A DNA stretch of 41,556 bases from Pseudomonadota bacterium (GCA_021848965.1 JAJZTL010000005.1:1-41556), one strand, 5' to 3'; shown: positions 14,788 to 24,253, numbered from the stretch's first letter. Numbers and translations: made by a program. Notes: generated by a model not told the origin, from the letters alone.

Positions 14788-16322
14788 TCGATATAACAAC
14801 CATTGACCTTTCCCGACTGCAGTTTGCATTCACTGCGATGATTCACTTTATCTTTGTACCTTTAACCTTAGGTTTGTCTTTGCTATTGGGCATCATGGAA
14901 ACCGTTTATGTGATGACAAAGAAACAAATATGGCGAGACATGACCAAATTCTGGGGGCTATTATTTGGTATTAATTTTGTCATGGGGGTTTCAACAGGGA
15001 TTACCATGGAGTTTCAGTTTGGTACAAACTGGGCGTATTATTCGCATTATGTCGGAGATATTTTTGGTGTTCCCCTAGCAATTGAAGGATTGATGGCATT
15101 TTTCTTAGAAGGAACATTAGTGGGGATGTTTTTTTTCGGTTGGAATAGATTATCAGCGAAAGCTCATTTAACGGTCACGTGGTTTCTCGCTTTAGCCACT
15201 AACTTGTCTGCTTTATGGATTCTTATTGCAAATGGTTGGATGCAACACCCCGTGGGCGCACATTTTAATTTTGAAACCATGCGTATGGAAGTCAGCAATT
15301 TTTCCGCCGTGTTATTTAATTCTGTAGCGCAAGCAAAATTTGTTCATACAGTCAGTGCAGGATATGTGACGGGATCTGTGTTTGTGTTAGCTATTAGTGC
15401 TTATTATCTTTTAAGAAAACGTAATGTTGAGTTAGCAAAACGTTCGATAACTATTGCATCAGCGTTTGGGTTAGCTGCATCGCTTTGTGTGGCTGTTTTA
15501 GGTGATGAAAGCGGTTATGAAGTCACAGAAAACCAAAAAATGAAATTGGCAGGAATGGAATCCATGTGGGAAACTGAAAAAGCTCCTGCTTCTTGGACAT
15601 TATTTGGCTGGCCTGACGTCAAAAATCATAAGACGCTTTATGCCGTTCGAGTTCCTTATGTGTTGGGTATTATCGCCACACGTTCTTTGGATACGCCGGT
15701 ACTCGGGATTGATGAATTAGTCGATAAAGCGAAATCTCGGATTCAAGACGGTATTCAAGCATACAGCGCTTTAGAAATATTAAAGCAAAATCCTACGGAT
15801 GAGGCAGCAAAAACAGAGTTTGAAGCACACGAGAATAATCTAGGTTATGCATTGTTATTAAAGCGTTATACTGATAATGTCAGCGATGCAACGTCAGAAC
15901 AAATTCAAGAAGCGGCATTAAGTACGATTCCCAATGTACCGGCGTTGTTTTGGGCTTTTCGTATTATGGTAGCCTGTAGCTTCTTTTTTATCGCATTATT
16001 TGCCATTGCATTTATTTTATCTCTTTATCGAAAACTGGATAAAAAATGGTTCTTACGTATGGCTTTTTTAAGCCTACCCCTTCCTTGGATTACCGTAGAA
16101 ATGGGATGGTTTGTTGCTGAAAATGGACGCCAACCTTGGGTAATTGATGGTGTTTTACCTACATTCATGGGAGCTTCTTCGTTATCATCAAGTGATCTTT
16201 ATATTAGTTTGGGTGGTTTCGTCTTGCTTTATGCTACGCTTACCATATTAGAGATATTCTTAATGATTAAATATATACGCCTAGGACCAGAACATCAATT
16301 AAATAAGTTGGCAATTAAATAA
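14784..16322 (+). CDS. cydA: Cytochrome bd oxidase subunit I
   Basis: 512 aa polytopic membrane protein. The heme b595 ligand region 'LQFAFTAMIHFIFVPLTLG' (H21) begins it. The conserved 'GINFVMGVSTGITMEFQFGTNWAYYSHYVGD' and 'GLMAFFLEGTLVGMFFFGWNRLS' segments carry the proton-path glutamates. The H186-equivalent is in 'FVHTVSAGY', the Met ligand is in 'FRIMVACSFF', and 'VEMGWFVAENGRQPW' is the C-terminal signature. The subunit holds hemes b558, b595 and d and oxidises quinol with high O2 affinity. The start is GTG, overlapping the cydP stop. Confidence 0.96.
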   Translation: MIDITTIDLSRLQFAFTAMIHFIFVPLTLGLSLLLGIMETVYVMTKKQIWRDMTKFWGLLFGINFVMGVSTGITMEFQFGTNWAYYSHYVGDIFGVPLAIEGLMAFFLEGTLVGMFFFGWNRLSAKAHLTVTWFLALATNLSALWILIANGWMQHPVGAHFNFETMRMEVSNFSAVLFNSVAQAKFVHTVSAGYVTGSVFVLAISAYYLLRKRNVELAKRSITIASAFGLAASLCVAVLGDESGYEVTENQKMKLAGMESMWETEKAPASWTLFGWPDVKNHKTLYAVRVPYVLGIIATRSLDTPVLGIDELVDKAKSRIQDGIQAYSALEILKQNPTDEAAKTEFEAHENNLGYALLLKRYTDNVSDATSEQIQEAALSTIPNVPALFWAFRIMVACSFFFIALFAIAFILSLYRKLDKKWFLRMAFLSLPLPWITVEMGWFVAENGRQPWVIDGVLPTFMGASSLSSSDLYISLGGFVLLYATLTILEIFLMIKYIRLGPEHQLNKLAIK

Positions 16323-16334
16323 GGAGCAAAACAA

Positions 16335-17486
16335 ATGGGTATTGATTTTTTTGACTACACTACATTACGCTTTATTTGGTGGTTGTTGTTAGGTGTTTTG
16401 TTAATTGGTTTTGCTGTCATGGATGGCTTTGATCTGGGCGTTGGATGTTTGCTTCCTTGGGTGGCAAGAACCGATCTAGAGCGTCGTGTGACGCTTAATG
16501 TCATAGGGCCCACTTGGGAAGGAAATCAAGTATGGTTAATTTTGGGTGGGGGAGCAATCTTTGCTGCTTGGCCGATGGTTTACGCAGTGTCCTTCTCAGG
16601 ATTTTATTTTGCCATGTTATTAGTTTTATTTGGCTTAATTTTGCGTCCTGTGGGCTTTAAATATCGTTCAAAAATGGAGCAGCCTGCTTGGAAAAAAATC
16701 GTAGATGCCGCATTATTTTTGGGGGGCTTTCTTCCTGCATTGCTCTTTGGTGTGGCAATGGGCAATGTGATTGAAGGTGTCCCTTTTCATTTCGATAGTT
16801 CATTAAGAATGTTTTATACCGGGACGCTATGGGGCTTATTAAATCCATTTGCATTACTGTGTGGTTTAGTGAGCTTAAGTATGTTAATCATGCATGGAGG
16901 AATCTATCTTGCGATTAAAACAGACGAAAATATTCAACAACGCGCGATTCGATATGCTCAGATAGCTTGCGTGCTTTTCATTATTTTGTTTGCGGTTGCT
17001 GGTTTGTGGGTGGCTTATGATTTGCAAGGTTATGCTTTAAATATACCAATGATCACTGAGGGTGCTTCTAATCCATTGCATAAATCTGTCAGTATGCATG
17101 TTGGGGCATGGATGTTGAATTATCATCAGTATCCAATGCTCATGCTTATTCCCGCAATAGGATTTTTAACCGCGATCTTAACTATCATTTTGTTGCAATT
17201 GAAATGGCATCATATGGCATGGGTTACTAGTGCTCTGTCTGTTGCCAGTACTATTGGAACGATGGGTGTTTCATTATTTCCTTTTATTTTGCCGTCATCA
17301 TCTGATCCCAATATGAGTTTAATGATCTGGGATGCTTCTTCAAGTCAAACAACACTAGGTATTATGTTGGTGGCGACAGTTATTTTCATGCCTATTATTT
17401 TGGCTTATACGAGTTGGGTGTATTATGTCCTACGTGGAAAAGTCACAAAAAGTGCTATTGAAAGTAATTCAAAAGAAGTTTATTAA
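16335..17486 (+). CDS. cydB: Cytochrome bd oxidase subunit II
   Basis: 383 aa, close to the usual ~379. N-terminal 'LRFIWWLLLGVLLIGFAVMDGFDLGVG', 'GPTWEGNQVWLILGGGAIFAAWP' and the C-terminal 'LMIWDASSSQTTLGIMLVAT' are diagnostic of CydB. It pairs with CydA in the inner membrane. A good ribosome site (AAGGAG) lies in the 12-nt gap after cydA. It is followed by a 171-bp palindromic repeat that separates it from cydX. Confidence 0.97.
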   Translation: MGIDFFDYTTLRFIWWLLLGVLLIGFAVMDGFDLGVGCLLPWVARTDLERRVTLNVIGPTWEGNQVWLILGGGAIFAAWPMVYAVSFSGFYFAMLLVLFGLILRPVGFKYRSKMEQPAWKKIVDAALFLGGFLPALLFGVAMGNVIEGVPFHFDSSLRMFYTGTLWGLLNPFALLCGLVSLSMLIMHGGIYLAIKTDENIQQRAIRYAQIACVLFIILFAVAGLWVAYDLQGYALNIPMITEGASNPLHKSVSMHVGAWMLNYHQYPMLMLIPAIGFLTAILTIILLQLKWHHMAWVTSALSVASTIGTMGVSLFPFILPSSSDPNMSLMIWDASSSQTTLGIMLVATVIFMPIILAYTSWVYYVLRGKVTKSAIESNSKEVY

Positions 17487-17500
17487 AAGGTAACTACTTT

Positions 17501-17671
17501 CCCGCCGTCATTGCGAGGAATGTTTTCTATTGCGTAGCGTAGCGAAGTAATAGAAAGCATGACGAAGCAATCCAGTGATAATGTGTTTGCATTAACATCT
17601 ATGTCTGGATTGCCACGTCGCTTCATTGCTTCGCTATCGCTACGCAATTTCGTTCCTCGCAATGACGGGCG
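17501..17671. repeat. MITE-like palindromic element, family C, between cydB and cydX
   Basis: The ends form an inverted repeat: CGTCATTGCGAGGAA (17506-17520) is exactly complementary to 17653-17667. Internal segments also pair (GCGTAGCG..., GAAGCAATCCAG.../CTGGATTGC...). The start of a second copy (CGTCATTGCGAGGA) appears at the right end of the window. A long hairpin in the cyd mRNA is expected. A reading frame entering cydX from inside this element (17626) is an artefact. Confidence 0.85.
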
Positions 17672-17703
17672 CAGTGAGCAGTTACATTAAAAGAGGAGTT
17701 TTT

Positions 17704-17808
17704 ATGTGGTATTTTACCTGGATCTTAGGTACAGCATTTGCTTGCACTTTTGGTGTTGTTTTTGGAATTTGGTATGAGTTCAACGCTCTAGAAAAGTCAG
17801 AATCCTAA
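17704..17808 (+). CDS. cydX: Cytochrome bd small subunit CydX
   Basis: 34 aa starting 'MWYFTWILGTAFACTFGVVFGIW', which matches the CydX family (MWYFxWILG...). It is a single-helix subunit needed for stable heme d sites in CydAB. The ATG at 17704 has AAGAGGAG upstream. It normally follows cydB by a few bases; here the palindromic repeat has pushed it about 217 bp away. Confidence 0.93.
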   Translation: MWYFTWILGTAFACTFGVVFGIWYEFNALEKSES

Positions 17809-17828
17809 AATTGTGATAGAATGCTTTT

Positions 17829-18653
17829 ATGTCTTTATTATTAGACGATATAAAGTATTTTATCACTGTGAGTGAAACCCTTAACATTACTCGCGCCTCT
17901 GAAATTATAGGAATTTCTCAGCCTGCACTGAGCTATGCGGTAAAAAGACTGGAGAGCAAGCTGGGTGCGCAGTTACTGATTAGACTAAAAAATGGTATCC
18001 AATTAACCAAATTTGGAGAGGAGTTTAAGCAGCATGCGCATCGTCTCATTTATGAATGGGAACAAGCTCAAAATTTAGCGCGTCCTGAGTCAGGTCTTGT
18101 TCAAGCAAGCTATATCATTGCAATTCATCCTTCGGTGGCTCTTTATATGCTTGAATGCTTTATGCCAAAACTTCAAGCGGAATTTCCAGGATTGAATTTT
18201 AATTTTATTCATGGCCTTTCAAGAGAGATGACAGAAAGAGTGATTAGCTGGGAAGCCGATTTTGGTATTGTTGTTAATCCGATACAACATCCTGATTTAG
18301 TGATTAAAAAATTATGTGATGATGAGGTTACTATCTTTTATGCTAAGAATGCACAAGATAAACTCATTTATGATCAAAATCTTGCCCAATCGCAATATAT
18401 TTTGAAAAACATGAGTAAAAAAATAACCTTTAATGGTGTCATTAATTCTTCTAATCTTGAGGTTGTGGCGAAATTAACATCCTTAGGTCTTGGCTATGGT
18501 CTTTTGCCTACAAAGGTGGCCTCTCAATATAGTCATCTGAAAAAACTAAAAAATGCACCTGTATTTAACGATGAAATTTGTTTAGTGTACAGGCCTGAAA
18601 AACATAAAAATCATGTGAGTAAAAAAATTATTGAAATTGTTAGAGGGATCTAA
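17829..18653 (+). CDS. LysR-family transcription regulator
   Basis: 274 aa. The N-terminal winged HTH is clear: 'LLLDDIKYFITVSETLNITRASEIIGISQPALSYAVKRLESKLGAQLLIR', followed by a shortened LysR substrate-binding domain (about 90-274). It lies 20 bp after cydX on the same strand, so it may be read from the cyd transcript. It converges with the next gene with a 4-nt overlap. The ligand and target genes cannot be told; there is no divergent gene, which is the usual LysR target. Confidence 0.9.
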   Translation: MSLLLDDIKYFITVSETLNITRASEIIGISQPALSYAVKRLESKLGAQLLIRLKNGIQLTKFGEEFKQHAHRLIYEWEQAQNLARPESGLVQASYIIAIHPSVALYMLECFMPKLQAEFPGLNFNFIHGLSREMTERVISWEADFGIVVNPIQHPDLVIKKLCDDEVTIFYAKNAQDKLIYDQNLAQSQYILKNMSKKITFNGVINSSNLEVVAKLTSLGLGYGLLPTKVASQYSHLKKLKNAPVFNDEICLVYRPEKHKNHVSKKIIEIVRGI

Positions 18654-19582
18654 TCTTCGGATGAATCCCTGTCTCTGTTTCCAACAATGGTCGTCGTTGT
18701 TGTTCCTCCGCCTTCATCTTCATTAAATATTCCTCGAAACTCTCTTAAGGTGCTTTTCATTTTATGGCTAAGAGAAGCTTGAGAGGATGCAGGTACTGAT
18801 GGCTGCGGATTAGGGATATGATAAGGTTTATGAGAAGATAAAGGAGCATAAAAAGAATGTTGTTTACTATTTTTTCCTATATGTTGCATTGATACTAACA
18901 ACCGAGTTTGTTCGTCAAGAGATTGACAGATTTTTTTGACGAAGGTGGCAATAGTGGAAGGTAAAAAATGTTTTTCTAGATTTAAAAAGGAAACATGAGA
19001 GTGTGTCATGTGTTCCTCTGATTCTTGAGATAACGAATAATGAGAGGAAACCAATAGGTAAGTCTCAATGGCCACTTTAAATGATTTTAACGTGTTTTTA
19101 AGCGCAATGAGGTTGTTCTTTTCAACAAACAGGGTAGTTAATTCAATATTATTTGTTGAAAGACATTCAAAAATAGTATGGGCATTGGGTTTATCGCCCA
19201 GCCCAAAAAAAAGCACAGAGTCATTTTCTTGAAGTATTTTCAAGATGGTGTCTTGAAACGAGAGTATTTTTGCTCGGTTAATGATGGGTTTAAGGGCCTT
19301 GTTCGGTTTTGCTTTTGATTGTTCAATTTCTCCTTGCAACAACCCTTCTTTTGATACGTGAAAAGTATTATTCGAGAGCATTTCTATTTGATGAATGCGA
19401 TTCTCTGTCTCTAATATTTGCGCATTTAATTCGAAGGAAAGGGGTAGTTTTTCCACTCCTAAAGTAAACTTTTGCCGAAAAAGTTCGGCACATAAAGGGC
19501 CTATTTTTTTCGAGATATGAGAAAAATCATCGTCGAGTGAATAGGCCAATATGAGAATTTTGGGAGTGGATATTTTAGACAT
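18650..19582 (-). CDS. Hypothetical protein with proline/serine linker and acidic tail
   Basis: 310 aa, not recognised. It has no signal peptide or membrane helix. Residues ~1-200 look like an alpha/beta domain ('TPKILILAYSLDDDF', 'SVLFFGLGDKPNAHTIFECLS'), followed by a P/S-rich linker ('PYHIPNPQPSVPASSQASL') and a C-terminal tail with EDEGGG, five consecutive threonines and RDRDSSED. An acidic, flexible C terminus is common in Dot/Icm-type effectors, but that is only suggestive. It sits 10 bp after icd on the same strand and may be co-transcribed with it. Confidence 0.6.
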   Translation of the reverse strand: MSKISTPKILILAYSLDDDFSHISKKIGPLCAELFRQKFTLGVEKLPLSFELNAQILETENRIHQIEMLSNNTFHVSKEGLLQGEIEQSKAKPNKALKPIINRAKILSFQDTILKILQENDSVLFFGLGDKPNAHTIFECLSTNNIELTTLFVEKNNLIALKNTLKSFKVAIETYLLVSSHYSLSQESEEHMTHSHVSFLNLEKHFLPSTIATFVKKICQSLDEQTRLLVSMQHIGKNSKQHSFYAPLSSHKPYHIPNPQPSVPASSQASLSHKMKSTLREFRGIFNEDEGGGTTTTTIVGNRDRDSSED

Positions 19583-19592
19583 TACCCGTCAA

Positions 19593-20843
19593 TTATTTTT
19601 GAATACCCTTAATCACCGCATCACCAAAACCAGAACAACTGACTAATGTTGCATTGTCCATTAATCGTTCTAAGTCATAGGTAACTGTTTTGGATTCAAT
19701 AGCATGCGAAACCCCCTCAACAATCAAATCAGCGGCTTCTTTCCATCCCAAATGACGTAACATCATTTCAGCAGATAAAATAATAGAACCCGGATTAACT
19801 TTGTTTTGTCCTGCATATTTAGGTGCGGTGCCATGAGTGGCTTCAAAAACAGCAATGCTATCACTCAGATTAGCGCCTGGAGCAATACCAATACCGCCTA
19901 CTTGAGCCGCTAAAGCATCAGAAATATAGTCACCATTAAGATTTAAGGTTGCAATAACACTATAATCTTCAGGGCGTAATAAAATTTGTTGTAAGAAAGC
20001 ATCAGCGATGACATCTTTAATGGTAATGACACGACCTGTTTTTGGATTTTTAAAAGAACACCAAGGACCGCCGTCAATGAGTTCTGCGCCAAACTGTTCA
20101 CGCGCCACTTGATAACCCCAATCTTTAAAAGCACCTTCAGTGAATTTCATGATGTTGCCTTTGTGTACGAGGGTGACAGAGTCTCTGTCGTTATCAATAG
20201 CGTATTGAATGGCACTGGTGACTAAGCGCTTAGTTCCTGCATGCGAAACGGGTTTAATACCAATACCGCAATGCTCCGTGAAACGAATTTTTTTAACTTG
20301 CATTTCAGTTTGCAAGAAATTGATGATGCGTTTAGCTTCAGCACTATCAGCTTGCCATTCGATACCTGCGTAAATATCTTCAGAATTTTCGCGGAAAATA
20401 ACCATGTTGGTTTTCCAAGGTTCTTTCAATGGACTAGGTGTACCTGTGTAGTAACGAATAGGACGTAAACAGGTATAAAGATCCAGTTCTTGCCGAATCG
20501 CGACATTAAGTGAACGAATACCGCCGCCCACAGGTGTTGTTAAAGGACCTTTAATAGAAACGCAGTATTTTTTTAATGCTTCAAGTGTTTCAGCTGGTAA
20601 CCACTGATTATCACCATACACTTTAACCGCTTTTTCTCCTGCATAAACTTCCATCCAAGCAATTTGTCGTTTTCCTTGATAAGCTTTTTGCACAGCTGCG
20701 TCAACTACTTTTTTCATGACGGGAGTAATATCTACACCAATGCCATCTCCTTCAATAAAAGGAATAATGGGGTTAGACGGAACATTGAGAGACTGATCAG
20801 CATTAATGCTAATGATTTGACCTTCTTGGGGAATTTTTATCAT
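19593..20843 (-). CDS. icd: NADP-dependent isocitrate dehydrogenase
   Basis: 416 aa, the length of E. coli Icd. '[21 protein letters not shown]' opens the fold. The substrate loop '[23 protein letters not shown]' contains S111, equivalent to the regulatory S113 of E. coli. '[33 protein letters not shown]' and '[14 protein letters not shown]' complete the active and coenzyme sites. It oxidatively decarboxylates isocitrate to 2-oxoglutarate in the TCA cycle. It is transcribed from a minus-strand extended -10 promoter near 20880. Confidence 0.97.
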   Translation of the reverse strand: MIKIPQEGQIISINADQSLNVPSNPIIPFIEGDGIGVDITPVMKKVVDAAVQKAYQGKRQIAWMEVYAGEKAVKVYGDNQWLPAETLEALKKYCVSIKGPLTTPVGGGIRSLNVAIRQELDLYTCLRPIRYYTGTPSPLKEPWKTNMVIFRENSEDIYAGIEWQADSAEAKRIINFLQTEMQVKKIRFTEHCGIGIKPVSHAGTKRLVTSAIQYAIDNDRDSVTLVHKGNIMKFTEGAFKDWGYQVAREQFGAELIDGGPWCSFKNPKTGRVITIKDVIADAFLQQILLRPEDYSVIATLNLNGDYISDALAAQVGGIGIAPGANLSDSIAVFEATHGTAPKYAGQNKVNPGSIILSAEMMLRHLGWKEAADLIVEGVSHAIESKTVTYDLERLMDNATLVSCSGFGDAVIKGIQK

Positions 20844-20872
20844 GATATTTTCTCGTAAAAAATAAAAAAAGC

Positions 20873-20881
20873 ATTATAGCA
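20873..20881 (-). promoter_or_regulatory. Extended -10 promoter of icd
   Basis: On the minus strand the sequence reads TGCTATAAT (20881-20873), an extended -10 element 30 bp upstream of the icd ATG. No good -35 is visible, which is usual for extended -10 promoters. Confidence 0.55.
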
Positions 20882-20949
20882 GAAATTTTGTAATGTGCAT
20901 TAGGACATTAAAAGTTACATGCACTGCAGACGAGGATTTATTTTTTCTA

Positions 20950-20968
20950 TTAAATAATAATCGTTATC
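20950..20968. promoter_or_regulatory. Weak Fur-box-like sequence
   Basis: TTAAATAATAATCGTTATC matches the Fur consensus at 14 of 19 positions. It lies between icd (about 107 bp upstream of its start) and the IS1634 remnant (about 115 bp upstream). It is AT-rich, so the match is less telling than at feoA. Otherwise 20844-21081 holds the icd promoter and a TTGACA at 21032-21037 likely belonging to the old insertion sequence. Confidence 0.3.
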
Positions 20969-21081
20969 GTTATGTCCGTCATTTCGCAATAACTTTATGA
21001 ATTAAAAAAGGCGAGATTTTTTAAAAAAGTCTTGACACAAGATCTGAAATTTGATCTATTACTGCTTTTTGAGAAGCAGAA

Positions 21082-21427
21082 ATGAGCGAGTTATCTTTTG
21101 ACATAAAACGATTGGACCATCTTGGGTTAATAGCAGGCTTTTGTAAAGACATTGGATTGGAAGAAGTCATTAATCAGAAACTACCTAAATTATCGCATCG
21201 AAGTAAAATCTCAAATGGAGCATTATTAAATGCGATGATTTTGAATGGTCTTGGTTTTGTTGGTCGAACGTTGCATATGTGTCCTGAATATTTTGAGGAC
21301 AAGCCCACCGAACGTTTATTAGGCGAGGGTATTTTAGCGGAGATCACCGGCCAGACTTAAATCAAGTAGTATTGAATTTAATCACGGAGAATCAAGCCGG
21401 TATACCTTTGTATACGTCTCGCCAATG
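21082..21427 (+). pseudogene. IS1634-family transposase remnant
   Basis: The first ~85 codons match the N-terminal region of IS1634-type transposases (DUF4277: 'LDHLGLIAGFCKDIGLEEVINQKLP', 'LLNAMILNGLGFVGRTLHM', 'FEDKPTERLLGEGI'). Reading then shifts frame into 'DHRPDLNQVVLNLITENQAGIPLYTS', a conserved segment normally about 100 residues further on. The element has therefore lost an internal part, suffered a frameshift and lost everything after 21427. It is inactive. Confidence 0.8.
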
Positions 21428-21500
21428 AGATTTCGGTAAATTTTTGAAAAAAGGCTTAAAGGACTTGCAAAACGATCCAACCAAGATCATGCTATGCATC

Positions 21501-21785
21501 ATGAAAAAATTCACGTTAACAATAGACGCAACAAATGAGTTAAGAAGAGCTCATCGTAGCGCAACCAATAAAAAAGATGCTGATAAAATTAAAGTGGTTT
21601 ATTTATTGTCACGTGGAAAAAGTGCAAGAGAAATTGCCGAAGTATTGATGCTGGATGTGGATACTGTTGTTAATTATCGTCATTTTTATGAATCCGGTGG
21701 CGTTGAAAATTTATTGAAGAATAATTATTCTGGCAGCGAGCCTATGTTGAGTTGTGCGGAACTTCAAGAACTCTCAGCACATTCA
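21501..21785 (+). pseudogene. IS630-family transposase, N-terminal fragment
   Basis: From the ATG at 21501 the frame encodes the HTH region of an IS630-type transposase ('DADKIKVVYLLSRGKSAREIAEVLMLDVDTVVNYRHFYESGGVENLL'). The match stops near 21785 after 'ELQELSAH'; the catalytic DDE domain is missing. The open frame continues to 21881 through unrelated sequence. A different frame of 21785-21881 reads '...FLQGKSNSLRKSEFMHKIREIGIEYE' and stop, the 3' end of another lost gene of unknown family. Confidence 0.75.
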
Positions 21786-21873
21786 AAGAAACGCGAGAAT
21801 TTTTACAGGGTAAATCCAATTCTCTGCGCAAAAGCGAATTTATGCATAAAATTCGAGAAATTGGTATTGAAAT

Positions 21874-22619
21874 ATGAATGATCTCACTGTAAAAAATTTG
21901 TCCCATTATCAGAATTTTCTTACTCAAGCGACACAAGAAATTCAAAAGACCCGTATTAAAGCGGCACATGCGGTCAACCGAGAAGCAGTCAATTTGTACT
22001 GGTGGCTGGGGGAACACATTGTTCAACACCAACAGCAATACGGTTGGGGCAAATCGATTGTTGAGCAACTCTCCAAAGATTTAAAAGAGGCTTTTCCTGA
22101 TGCAAAATTTGGTTTTTCTGCCAGAAACCTCTGGGACATGCGCCGATTTTACGTAGAATACAAAGATTTTCCAAAACTGCGACAGCTTGTCGCAGAAATT
22201 CCGTGGGGCCAAAATTTGATGATTCTCAATAAGCTCAAAAAGGAAGAAGAGCGTCTCTATTATTTTTTCATCGGAAATTGCAATGCCTCGTTGCGGTCGA
22301 GCTGAAACGCCCCCGCTTCAAACCAGAGTTTGCCGGCAAGATGAATTTTTACTTGAATCTTCTCGATGATTTTGTAAAAGAACCACATGAAAATCCTTCC
22401 ATTGGTATCATTTTGTGTGGAGAGCACAGCAAATTTGATGTGGAATATGCACTGCGTGGTATCGAAAAACCCATAGGTGTTGCCGGTTATCAACTAACGC
22501 GTGATGTACCAGAAAAACTAAAAAATGCGTTGCCTGATCCGGCTAAGTTAGAAGAGAAAATTCAGTTTGAGCTTGGTGTACAAAAAATAAATAACTACAA
22601 CGAGAAAAATGATGAGTAA
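21874..22619 (+). pseudogene. DUF1016/YhcG-type PDDEXK nuclease, broken
   Basis: The first frame (21874 to about 22270) encodes the DUF1016 N-terminal domain ('EAVNLYWWLGEHIVQHQQQYGWGKSIVEQLSKDLKEAFP', 'FSARNLWDMRRFY', 'AEIPWGQNLMIL'). The second frame (about 22278-22619) encodes the end of the nuclease domain ('VAVELKRPRFKPEFAGKMNFYLNLLDD', 'IGIILCGEHSKFDVEYALRG'). The intervening ~100 residues, including the Asp side of the PDDEXK site, are deleted and a frameshift remains. These proteins are often found near restriction or phage-defence genes. It is inactive. Confidence 0.85.
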
Positions 22620-23121
22620 TACGAGATATAGCTTTCCTAAAGGTCCTATTGGGAATAAATTTTTTCTAACAATTAAAGCTATTCGTCAGCCAATAGTGCT
22701 CTTCGAAGAATGTAGTAAAATTTATGGAAAAATATATACGATGCCTCCTTTATCAGGGTACCCTACCAGCGTCGTTATTAGTGATCCAGTTTATTTAAAG
22801 CAAGTTTTTTCGGCAACTTCCGAGCAATTAAACACAGGAGTAAGCGGTAAAAAGCTTATTCAGCCCATTTTAGGTGATTTTTCTTTGCTCACTTTAGATG
22901 GAAAAAATCATCTTCATCATAGAAAATTACTTTTACCGTCTTTTCATGGTCAACGTATGGAGGTTTATGGAGAGCTAATGGCGAAAGCCGCTCAAAAGAA
23001 AATATCAAGTTGGAAAAAGGGTGAAACGTTGAGATTAGAAGATGAGGTGCGCGATATAACCTTCACTGTTATTCTTAAAGCCATTCTTGGTAGGGAACAA
23101 AAATTAAGTTTTGCCCCTTAG
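22612..23121 (+). pseudogene. Cytochrome P450, 5' fragment
   Basis: About 169 aa resemble the N-terminal third of a bacterial P450: 'FPKGPIGN' proline-rich start, 'LFEECSKIYGKIYTMPP', and the helix C block 'LLTLDGKNHLHHRKLLLPSFHGQRM' with the heme-propionate-contacting H and R. It ends at 'LSFAP' and lacks the I-helix threonine, the ExxR motif and the Cys heme ligand, so it cannot bind heme. It overlaps the broken YhcG gene by 8 nt. It was probably truncated by the same deletions that shaped this region. The 71 bp to the next gene shows no P450 continuation. Confidence 0.75.
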
Positions 23122-23192
23122 TGCGCCAAGCAAATCCGAATCCGTTGTTCTTGCTCCATTCTTTTGAAAAATATCAATGATTGTGATAGGCT

Positions 23193-24245
23193 ATGGCCCT
23201 TATGGTAGCAGCTAAATCTCTTGTTTTTACGTTAACGCTTTTCTCAACTATTCTGGTGGGAACGATTCTGGTTTTAGGTAAAAATCTCATTATTCCCTTT
23301 ATTGTGGCTTTATTAATCTGGTTGCTGATTAATACAGTGGCCAATGGTATTAAGAAAATACCCGTCGTTGGGCCTATTTTACCTTTAGGATTATGTATTT
23401 TAATTTCTTTCATTATTTGGGGTTGGTTAGGTTGGGGAATTGTCTCTATTGTTAGCGATAATGTCTCTTCTGTTATTAGTGCGATTCCTCGTTATCAAGA
23501 TAAATTACTACAATTAATTAACAAATTTGAAGTGTTTTTTCATTTAGAGTCTTTGTCACTCAATTATAATTGGATGCAGCAAATTAATTTGCAAACTGTT
23601 TTACTGAATGTTTCGTCAGTGTTTACTACGTTAGCTAGTAATGCGGTGATTATTTTTTTATATGTCCTATTTCTTTTTATTGAACAAAAAGTATTACCTA
23701 GCAAAATGAACGCTTTTTTTTCCAAAGAACACCATCGTCGTCTGACAATGAATATTACCCATAATATTGTCAAAGACACTCAAGTTTACATGGGCATTAA
23801 AACACTCACGAGTTTGTTAACGGCTTGTTTGAGTTGGGCTATTATGTATTGGGTAGGGTTAGATTTTTCAGAGTTTTGGGCATTGTTGATCTTTTTCTTG
23901 AATTTTATTCCCAGTATTGGTGCAATTATTGCGACGTTATTTCCTGCCGTATTGGCGCTGATTCAGTTTCCAGAATGGCCTCCCTTTTTTGAAGTGGCGT
24001 TAGGATTGAGTACGCTGCAGTTTATTGTCGGTAATTTTTTAGAGCCGCGCTTAATGGGATATTCTTTGAATTTAAGCCCTTTAGTTATCTGGATTGCTTT
24101 AGGAGTATGGGGCTCACTATGGGGTGTGATTGGCATGTTTTTATCGGTGCCTATTACTGTAACGATGATGATTATTTTGACACATTTTCAAAAAACGCGA
24201 GGAATTGCGGTTTTACTTTCTCAAGATGGTCATTTAAAAGAATAA
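23193..24245 (+). CDS. AI-2E family transporter (PerM/YdiK-like)
   Basis: 350 aa with about eight hydrophobic helices. Family marks are the N-terminal '[22 protein letters not shown]', the central '[62 protein letters not shown]' and the C-terminal '[43 protein letters not shown]'. It is an inner-membrane permease whose substrate differs among members, so export of AI-2 should not be assumed. An internal ATG at 23202 is an alternative start. prfC begins 9 bp after its stop codon. Confidence 0.92.
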   Translation: MALMVAAKSLVFTLTLFSTILVGTILVLGKNLIIPFIVALLIWLLINTVANGIKKIPVVGPILPLGLCILISFIIWGWLGWGIVSIVSDNVSSVISAIPRYQDKLLQLINKFEVFFHLESLSLNYNWMQQINLQTVLLNVSSVFTTLASNAVIIFLYVLFLFIEQKVLPSKMNAFFSKEHHRRLTMNITHNIVKDTQVYMGIKTLTSLLTACLSWAIMYWVGLDFSEFWALLIFFLNFIPSIGAIIATLFPAVLALIQFPEWPPFFEVALGLSTLQFIVGNFLEPRLMGYSLNLSPLVIWIALGVWGSLWGVIGMFLSVPITVTMMIILTHFQKTRGIAVLLSQDGHLKE

Positions 24246-24253
24246 TAAATACT

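Noticed and set aside
17501-17671. Possible CRISPR-like repeat region
   Set aside because: One pair of inverted ends and no regularly spaced direct repeats or spacers; it is a single palindromic element.
17626-17703. N-terminal extension of cydX through the palindromic element
   Set aside because: The added residues come from repeat DNA; the CydX family starts MWYF at 17704 with its own ribosome site.
24107-24253. Upstream extension of the prfC reading frame by 49 codons
   Set aside because: It overlaps the end of the AI-2E transporter gene and the encoded residues do not resemble RF3; the ATG at 24254 gives the standard N terminus.
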